Assembly (NCBI RefSeq): GCF_000026365.1
Contig: NC_012995.1
Span: 250,501 to 314,500, forward strand
DNA length: 64,000 bases
Source of the DNA: Zygosaccharomyces rouxii
Taxonomy: Eukaryota > Ascomycota > Saccharomycetes > Saccharomycetales > Saccharomycetaceae
Reading direction: 5' to 3'
This document shows, one piece after another, positions 58,253 to 64,000 of this stretch; positions within the stretch are counted from its first letter, which is position 1; the number at the start of each line of letters is the position of its first letter. The position numbers and the translations under genes were made by a program. Below the pieces are notes generated by a model. That model was given only the letters and a program-made list of their open reading frames with translations. It had not been told where the DNA came from and made no database searches.

Positions 58253-58831
58253 TCAAGCTTGAGTAGCATTACGTTGCTCCTGTACCAATGCAGTTAAAGA
58301 TTCAAATGCAAGCCAATGATTCTCATACGGTTCCAGCCCATCAATTGTAATACAAGCCACCGGTGGCCCTATTAAACTTGTTAAAAAAATTGGAATTGAA
58401 CCTGCCATTGCATCATTTTCGCCCATATCATAAGCGATTTTATGCCTCTCAAGACTCTCTTGTGTCGCATCTCCTGCAGGAGACCTTTCAAACGGGAAAT
58501 AAATATGTTGAACCTGCATGCTCGAACAACCAAACTTCATCGCAGTCTTTCTCTTCCTCTCAACACTCAATTGACTGAACGGGGTAGTTACATCGTTTAC
58601 CACACAGTGGAATAGACACTGACCATCTGCCAAAGTAATATCAATTATCGCACATTTATCTTTAAAATACCCCACAGCCATCTGTCTTGCCAAAGAACCC
58701 AATATGAAGGCTTCACAGCTGTTGAAACTCGCTAGATACACCTTCCTGAAGCAACTGTAATTAGTGAAACCAAGGTGATTACAGTAATGCAGTTTGTAAG
58801 CCTGCAAGTTATCAATGAGTTGCTGCTTCAT
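58253..58831 (-). CDS. UPF0303/HbpS-like protein, YBR137W family
   Basis: The 192-residue product matches the UPF0303 family (S. cerevisiae YBR137W, 179). The core includes IIDITLADGQCLFHCVV, VERKRKTAMKFGCSS, an acidic GENDAMAGSIPI segment and PVACITIDGLEPYENHWLAFESL. The fold is the heme-degrading/HbpS-type domain. Yeast YBR137W binds Sgt2/Get-pathway factors, but a precise biochemical role is not clear. It has no counterpart between MDJ1 and HSP12 in S. cerevisiae, so it is either a relocated orthologue or an additional paralogue. Confidence 0.85.
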   Translation of the reverse strand: MKQQLIDNLQAYKLHYCNHLGFTNYSCFRKVYLASFNSCEAFILGSLARQMAVGYFKDKCAIIDITLADGQCLFHCVVNDVTTPFSQLSVERKRKTAMKFGCSSMQVQHIYFPFERSPAGDATQESLERHKIAYDMGENDAMAGSIPIFLTSLIGPPVACITIDGLEPYENHWLAFESLTALVQEQRNATQA

Positions 58832-59600
58832 ATTAACGGGTCCAGTCTAACTAAGCACCTTCATTTCCTTGATTGGCATCGTCTGGTGAAAATTCGCCGA
58901 CTCTTCACCCCACTAAATACAATTAGAAGGGTGGCAGAAGCTGTAAGGGTCCGTCATCACCCATTATTTGAGCCCTTTACCACCCATCCTCCGAATAACA
59001 CGTCAGTGTCTTGAACCTAAATTCTCAATTTTCAATTCTCGATTCTCGATGCAATTGAATTGGAACTGTTCCATCATTTCTAGACGTTCCTGCCAATTAT
59101 CAACTGTATTTTTCACCATGGCAATCGAACTCAATTTGGATACGGAGGCTTGAACATTACCATACTCTCTCATGGATATTTCCCATCTTGCAACTTTTGC
59201 CGTTCTGATCTACGCCTGCCTGTTACAAGAAGGTTTTTCGTAGTACCCCTTGTATCCTTAACCTTAGTCAAAAGCAAGAAGAAGGAAACAACTTGTTAGC
59301 AATGATTCAAGGAGACTTATGGTTATAGGTTTATTGCCAAAAAGGAACCAGCGGAAGTAAATACCCCAGAATATCGATTGCTAGTTAACTACTGTGGGGT
59401 CGTGGAATCCTCTGGAAGCTGTAAATAGTTTGCTCTCCTTGGTAAATTTCATTGCCACATTACCTTGACGCAACCCTCCCTCTCCATAGTTGATATATAA
59501 AGGACACTAGATTCTAGTGTAAGACCAATTCCTGTTCTTTAGGGGTCCAGATTTTGAAGATAGGCCATCATCATAACTAAGAATCAAGCACTAATACACA
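58832..59600 (+). promoter_or_regulatory. HSP12 promoter / divergent intergenic region
   Basis: Stress-response elements: CCCCT (59246-59250) and AGGGG (59541-59545). A TATA box (TATATAAA, 59495-59502) lies 99 bp before the HSP12 ATG. The region is shared with the divergent UPF0303 gene. Frames at 58968-59153 have no protein features. Confidence 0.6.
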
Positions 59601-59939
59601 ATGTCCGACCCAACTAGAAAAGGTTTCACTGAGAAGGTTTCTGAAAATGTCAAGCCTCAAGAACAAAAGAGCTACTTAGAGCAAGGTAAGGAATACTTGA
59701 CAGATAGTGCCGACAAGGTTCAATCCAAAATTCATCCAGAGCAAGACAAGTCTGCTACCCAAAAAGTAGGTGATACTCTTGAAGGTAAGTCTGGGGGTAA
59801 GCAAGAATCATGGAGCGAAACTGCTCAACGTTACGGTGAACATGCAAAGGAATACGCTGAGCAGGCAAGAGAAAAGATTAACGACACCATCAACTCTCAC
59901 ACTGGTGGATCATCTGGTGGTACCCATGGTCCTAAATAA
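59601..59939 (+). CDS. HSP12: Small stress protein Hsp12
   Basis: The 112-residue protein matches Hsp12 (109). It starts MSDPTRKGFTEKVSENVKPQ and is nearly free of aromatic residues (Phe9, Tyr22, Tyr29, Trp74, Tyr80, Tyr88). It is rich in Lys, Glu, Gln and Gly and is intrinsically disordered until it binds membranes as amphipathic helices. It is induced by heat, osmotic shock and stationary phase through Msn2/4. The stop is followed 46 bp later by the CTF19 ATG. Confidence 0.96.
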   Translation: MSDPTRKGFTEKVSENVKPQEQKSYLEQGKEYLTDSADKVQSKIHPEQDKSATQKVGDTLEGKSGGKQESWSETAQRYGEHAKEYAEQAREKINDTINSHTGGSSGGTHGPK

Positions 59940-59985
59940 AGTAAATAGGTAAGTTTGTTGTTTAACGTAGTTTTAACGAAAAGAC

Positions 59986-60867
59986 ATGGATTTTACGTCT
60001 GATTCTAGAGTTGGTAGCCAGTCCGGTGTTGTTCAGGAGGATGCTGCAAGTAGCAGCAGCAGTAGCGAGTTGAATCCTGAACATGAACGACTGCTACGAC
60101 TGCAGGACGTTAAAGATTCACTATTAGCTAAGCGTAATGCCCTGGTTAAGGAAATGGAAACGCTTCAATCCAAGGAACCTCCCGTTGAATTCAAGAGGAC
60201 GGCTTTATTGGATCTAGCAGAACTGGTACCGACTTCTGGTAAGGAAATCAAGAGTTCAGTAGGTTTTCAAGATGGGTCTACTGCTGTACCAGACGAATTA
60301 AGATATAAGCATGACTGCCTACCGCTTCTCAATATGGACCTAAGACTTTCATATTTGCGAGACACGTACCCGTATGCTTCATTGATGCTAATAGATTCGT
60401 CTAATCTGCACGTCGAATTCACCAGAAGACCAAATGATTATTTTCAATTAGATTTACAACTGCCTCAGGGACCTGCACTGCTTTCCACGAACGTTCGCTG
60501 GCCATTGAGAAAGTTAGAAAACTGTTCTAACCCAACTGCAATATTACAAGGCTGCTATGAATTCGATAGACTACGATGCAGAAGAGATGAAATTTTCCAA
60601 CAAATTTGGTCATCTTTACAATCTAAAGGCGTCTTCCATCGCATAAGCGGATCGCTCTTATCGCTGTCGAGAAACGATCTGCTTTTACAACTGAGACTTG
60701 AAATCGAAATCAAAGATTTATTTCCTCAGACGCATTTGAACGTTCGTTTGTTCAAAAATGAAATACCGTTGTCGTCTCCAGATGTACAGGACATCTTACA
60801 GGGTCTTATGCAAGAGTACGGTGTCATGAGGGGTGTATTAGAATTATGTAAATCCTGCTTTATTTAG
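59986..60867 (+). CDS. CTF19: Kinetochore COMA subunit Ctf19 (CENP-P)
   Basis: The 293-residue product aligns with Ctf19 (369): MDFTSDS at the N-terminus (MDFTSDT in S. cerevisiae), a coiled coil LRLQDVKDSLLAKRNALVKE, then the diagnostic HDCLPLLNMDLRLSYLRDTY, and the C-terminal LMQEYGVMRGVLELCKSC. It is shorter mainly in linkers. Ctf19 binds Mcm21, Okp1 and Ame1 and links centromeric nucleosomes and Ndc80/cohesin loading. In S. cerevisiae it is YPL018W, next to IRC15 (YPL017C), a relative of LPD1, which fits its presence here. It is convergent with IES1, the stops 10 bp apart. Confidence 0.92.
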   Translation: MDFTSDSRVGSQSGVVQEDAASSSSSSELNPEHERLLRLQDVKDSLLAKRNALVKEMETLQSKEPPVEFKRTALLDLAELVPTSGKEIKSSVGFQDGSTAVPDELRYKHDCLPLLNMDLRLSYLRDTYPYASLMLIDSSNLHVEFTRRPNDYFQLDLQLPQGPALLSTNVRWPLRKLENCSNPTAILQGCYEFDRLRCRRDEIFQQIWSSLQSKGVFHRISGSLLSLSRNDLLLQLRLEIEIKDLFPQTHLNVRLFKNEIPLSSPDVQDILQGLMQEYGVMRGVLELCKSCFI

Positions 60868-60877
60868 TCGTAGGTAA

Positions 60878-62845
60878 TTAAAGATGGAATGGTTCGAATA
60901 GATAGTTCTTTGGATCCTTGTGCAACATGATTTTTTTAGCAGCTGCAAAATTTCGTAAATAATCCGTCTCAAAACCAAGCATACCGTCTCTAAACTTCCT
61001 ACGTTTCTTACCTCTAATGCCTATTACTGAAGCCATCGGTATATCTTCATATTCGCTAAAGATTTTGACTAAACCTAAATCATGTCTTTTGTTGGCTACT
61101 GGCATATGTGCATTGCGTAAATCAGTAATAAATTGATCCTGTGTTTTCGATTCTCCATTAGGTATACCAACCAATTTAGCTTTATCTGCTGATATCATTT
61201 GATCTATACGATCTTCCGACTCTGGTTGGTCGTTATGATTTCGACGATCTTCTGGTGGTTCTGTCTTCCGTCTTTTAGGGGCTGGTGCCTTGGATTCTTT
61301 CTTGACGTTAGAAGCACTATTGGGACGCTTACGTGGGCGTGGCTTTCGACGTTTAGTAGTGTCCTGCTTAGTATCACTCGTATTATTGGGTGCTGTGTTC
61401 TCATCAGAAGGATCTTGAGTAGGTTCTTGTAGTTCTCCTTGAGCATCTTGGACTTCAGTGGATGCAGCCGTTTCTGGCAACTGTGATTCTGACTTAACAG
61501 TTTCCATAGTTGGTGATTTCAAATCCCTTTGCTGCTTTTTGGATGATGCTTGTGCATGAGTTTGTGCATGAGTTTGTGACTGTGTCTGTTGTGATTCCTG
61601 TTCACCCTGTTCATGTCCCTCTTGTTGTAATGGCATTTCACCAGATCTAATCCTTTGTAAAAACACCTTTCTTTTAGCCTTTTGATCTAATCCGAATTGG
61701 TATTCATCTTGTGGATCCTCATCGTAATCCTTGTCTGTAGGTTCTAATGGTATACGTTCATTTGGTGTAAAAACTTTGACTGCATTTGCCACTGACTCCT
61801 CTGACATATCAGTCTCCAAATGGATGTAAATTAACCAGAGTATTACATTACAACGATCCTTAGGTTCGTAACCGGGGCAATCAAGGATATTAAACAGAGA
61901 AATTGGCTCACCTCTCGTTTCGACCCACCTGTGAATAAGCTTTAAATTGACCAAAGTAACATTGTCACACATTGTGAATAGAAGGTTAACCAGATTTAAG
62001 GGATCTTCTACAGTTTTAGAGGCTTCTGGTGTCTCATACATTCGTGAAAGATCCAATGGTTTGTTACCTACCGGTAAACTCTTAAGAATGGATTTCAGCC
62101 TAGGTGTATCTTGTAATGATTTGGAATCAGTGCTATGGTACTGTAGACAAGGAACACTGTGGAAAGTTCTCAATTGAGATGTCATTTCCAAATAGAAATT
62201 AATGGTAGTGTTTAGTCTACCGATATTAACCAAAATACCCAATATGCAAGTGGAAAATGCGACTTGTTGGTCAAACAATAATTTGTCTCTGAGCACTTTA
62301 GAACATTTGGTAGAGCTAGCTAACGTCAAAACGTATAGCTGTGAGAAGGTCAAATGATCATCAAATACAAACGTCTTGGCATCGTATTCTGGATCTGTTA
62401 CATTTAATGTCTTACCGGGAATAGGTGGAGGCACAGGTACAATCGATTTGGCAAATACATCTTTATAGATGTTTCGGAACAGCTTTCTTTCATCTGCTAA
62501 CAGTTCTCTGAGGAAACAGAATTGTAAATCACCCCTACTGAAGAACTCACCGTCAGGTTTCTTTAGATGTCGATTGTACTTGCTCGATTCTTTCATCTTC
62601 TTTTTATTAGTTGTCACCGAAGGTACCATTGACGGTCCAAAATTTGACAGTATGTTGGTATTATCCTCACTTTCAGTACTGTCATCACCAGATTCCGCAT
62701 TTACTTCTTCACCAACGATTCTACCATCACTTACGTTACCACCTGCCGCAGGTGCCTTTGAATCAGAATCTTCCAAACCAGGCTTCATATCTGCATCCGC
62801 TTGATCTTGAAAGACGTCGTGGACGGGATCATACACCTTGCCCAT
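60878..62845 (-). CDS. IES1: INO80 chromatin-remodelling subunit Ies1
   Basis: The 655-residue product matches Ies1 (692). The start is the ATG at 62845, giving MGKVYDPVHDVFQ, which matches the S. cerevisiae start MGKRVYDPIHD; the longer frame begins with GTG. TNILSNFGPSMVP, RGDLQFCFLRELLADERKLF and the central helical domain are followed by a charged, Gln/Thr/His-rich linker (about 410-560). The C-terminus is DLGLVKIFSEYEDIPMASVIGIRGKKRRKFRDG. Ies1 is fungal-specific and anchors the Nhp10 module of INO80 with Ies3 (present 12 kb away). Confidence 0.9.
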   Translation of the reverse strand: MGKVYDPVHDVFQDQADADMKPGLEDSDSKAPAAGGNVSDGRIVGEEVNAESGDDSTESEDNTNILSNFGPSMVPSVTTNKKKMKESSKYNRHLKKPDGEFFSRGDLQFCFLRELLADERKLFRNIYKDVFAKSIVPVPPPIPGKTLNVTDPEYDAKTFVFDDHLTFSQLYVLTLASSTKCSKVLRDKLLFDQQVAFSTCILGILVNIGRLNTTINFYLEMTSQLRTFHSVPCLQYHSTDSKSLQDTPRLKSILKSLPVGNKPLDLSRMYETPEASKTVEDPLNLVNLLFTMCDNVTLVNLKLIHRWVETRGEPISLFNILDCPGYEPKDRCNVILWLIYIHLETDMSEESVANAVKVFTPNERIPLEPTDKDYDEDPQDEYQFGLDQKAKRKVFLQRIRSGEMPLQQEGHEQGEQESQQTQSQTHAQTHAQASSKKQQRDLKSPTMETVKSESQLPETAASTEVQDAQGELQEPTQDPSDENTAPNNTSDTKQDTTKRRKPRPRKRPNSASNVKKESKAPAPKRRKTEPPEDRRNHNDQPESEDRIDQMISADKAKLVGIPNGESKTQDQFITDLRNAHMPVANKRHDLGLVKIFSEYEDIPMASVIGIRGKKRRKFRDGMLGFETDYLRNFAAAKKIMLHKDPKNYLFEPFHL

Positions 62846-62999
62846 CGTCATTGCCTTCGAATCGCAGTCCTTTGCGATGTGGTTATTACTTGTGCAAGTG
62901 TACCCGTCTTGGATGAGAGCCTTTATCATAAAACTAATACTAACAAAACTACATAACACAGACGGCCGTATACGTAAAAATAGATAAATTAAGTTCTAC

Positions 63000-63677
63000 T
63001 CAGAAATCACCACCACCGTCATCGAAACCACCACCGTCATCATAGCCTTGGTCAAAACCTTGGTCGTAACCTTGATCCATACCTTGATCGTAAATACGGT
63101 CGTCGTGATGTTCTATCATATCCCCTAGCATTAGACCACCTAGGACACCAGCACCGGCACCAAGCATACCGTTACGCATACCGTGCGACTTCTTTTGAGG
63201 CTGTTGTGCATACATTGGTTGACCCATGGGGGCACCGCCGAAACGGGAACCACCACCGTAAGCTCCCATAGGAGGTACATCGTAGCCACCCATTGGAGGA
63301 GCGCCATAACCACCCATTGGAGGAGCGCCGTAACCACCCATTGGAGGAGCACCATAACCACCCATTGGAGGAGCGCCACCGTAGCCACCACCGTAGCCAC
63401 CACCGTAGCCAGCTTGAGGATACTGTTGTTGTGGTTGGGAACCATAGCTAGCATGTTGAGGCGCTGGAGATGCACCGTAACCACGACTTCCTGTAGCGGG
63501 AGGGGATGCAGCCGGACGTTGTGCTTTATGATCGCTAGGGAAAGTAGTACCTGCTGGTGGTTCCCATTGTGATTTATTGGTTCCTAAGTCAACATAGAAC
63601 CAGGTCTTATACTCCTCGTCAAAGACCGCCTTCCAACCTTTAGGAACCTCTGGGACGTTGTTCCTACTTTGAGGCAT
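63000..63677 (-). CDS. WWM1: WW-domain protein Wwm1
   Basis: The 225-residue product matches Wwm1 (211). The WW domain runs from PKGWKAVFDEEYKTWFYVD to SQWEPP, with both signature Trp residues. A Gly/Tyr/Pro-rich repeat region (five GGYGAPPM-type units), an Ala/Gly hydrophobic stretch (GMLGAGAGVLGGLMLGDMIEHHDD) and an Asp/Gly/Tyr-rich tail follow. Wwm1 interacts with metacaspase Mca1, and its overexpression is toxic in S. cerevisiae. The start is ATG 63677. Confidence 0.93.
   Translation of the reverse strand: MPQSRNNVPEVPKGWKAVFDEEYKTWFYVDLGTNKSQWEPPAGTTFPSDHKAQRPAASPPATGSRGYGASPAPQHASYGSQPQQQYPQAGYGGGYGGGYGGAPPMGGYGAPPMGGYGAPPMGGYGAPPMGGYDVPPMGAYGGGSRFGGAPMGQPMYAQQPQKKSHGMRNGMLGAGAGVLGGLMLGDMIEHHDDRIYDQGMDQGYDQGFDQGYDDGGGFDDGGGDF
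63265..63384 (-). repeat. 24-bp minisatellite in WWM1
   Basis: Five 24-bp units begin at 63265, 63289, 63313, 63337 and 63361. Plus-strand units 2-5 start CCCATTGGAGGA; the first unit is diverged (CCCATAGGAGGT). They encode PPMGGYGA repeats. Confidence 0.92.
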
Positions 63678-64000
63678 CTTGAAAGAGCTCTTAAAGTCAA
63701 AAGTGAATCTATCTAACCGTTCTCTGTTGTTAGTAGTCTAAGGTTTAGAGTCAAAGATCCGACCTCCTTTTATAAGCTGGATCGCGAACCAGTTGCTCGA
63801 GGGCACGTGAATATGTGATTGGTTCTCCAAGTTTTGACCATAGTACGAGACCTGAGCAGTTTAAGTAGTATTCGATGGTTACTTGTGTGTCGATTATTCT
63901 CTACTTTTCCTTCGTATGTATTCTGTGAGTTTGCAATGCAATATAGCGTTCCTAACAAATTCTGAAGCTCTTGAGATTTTTATAACGCTAAAATCCAAGG
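63678..64000 (-). promoter_or_regulatory. WWM1 upstream region to the window edge
   Basis: This 323-bp stretch contains CACGTG (63804-63809) about 130 bp before WWM1. No start of a rightward gene is visible before the window ends. Confidence 0.4.

Noticed and set aside
1..64000. CRISPR array, operon-type or prophage system
   Set aside because: The window is eukaryotic (yeast) with monocistronic genes and no such repeats.

Overview
The window is nuclear DNA of a budding yeast of the family Saccharomycetaceae whose lineage did not undergo the whole-genome duplication (WGD). Nearly every gene has a recognisable Saccharomyces cerevisiae counterpart. The order, however, interleaves two S. cerevisiae blocks: chromosome VI left arm (MIL1, RIM15, HAC1, AGX1, CAK1, CAF16, GYP8, STE2, BST1, EPL1, BUD27, FRS2, GAT1, LPD1, SMX2, GNA1, MDJ1, HSP12, IES1, WWM1) and chromosome XII (FRS1, REX2, SHM2, MNL2, ERG3, SPT8, OSW2, YLR053C position, IES3, FCF2, YLR050C, YLR049C). 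That is the pattern expected of an unduplicated ancestral order. A Zygosaccharomyces/Torulaspora-type species is my best guess, but the species is inferred, not shown. S. cerevisiae equivalences come from recalled family features and synteny; no search was run.

Layout. 1-10.8 kb: 3' part of the lipase-like MIL1, then FRS1, RIM15 and REX2. 10.9-16.7 kb: a 2-oxoglutarate/Fe(II) oxygenase with no S. cerevisiae positional counterpart, tRNA-Gln(CUG), HAC1, and the glycine-making pair AGX1 and SHM2. 16.8-24.1 kb: MNL2, a small unknown ORF, CAK1, ERG3, CAF16. 24.3-40.4 kb: SPT8, GYP8, STE2, BST1, EPL1, BUD27. 40.7-50.9 kb: a GCR1_C-domain protein, an OSW2-like protein, a small basic ORF at the YLR053C/NRS1 position, FRS2, IES3, FCF2, GAT1. 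51.1-64 kb: LPD1, SMX2, GNA1, YLR049C-like, YLR050C-like, MDJ1, a UPF0303 protein, HSP12, CTF19, IES1, WWM1.

Functional links. Both phenylalanyl-tRNA synthetase subunits (FRS1, FRS2), two INO80 subunits (IES1, IES3), NuA4 EPL1 and SAGA SPT8 lie in one 64-kb block. AGX1 and SHM2, two routes to glycine, are adjacent and share an intergenic region with four GAGTCA sites and an RRPE/PAC pair.

The strongest find is HAC1. A 99-nt non-spliceosomal intron is bounded by two Ire1-type hairpins, and splicing swaps the C-terminal tail. A segment of that intron is complementary over about 19 base pairs to the mRNA around the HAC1 start codon itself. A 3' UTR hairpin follows the spliced stop. STE2 carries two candidate alpha2-Mcm1 a-specific-gene operators. 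The unexplained items are the oxygenase, the GCR1_C gene, the small ORFs and recurring paired TGTCCGG/CCGGACA motifs.

Starts were moved to ATG wherever the longest open frame began with a non-ATG codon (AGX1, MNL2, SPT8, LPD1, MDJ1, the YLR053C-position ORF, the YLR050C-like gene, IES1).
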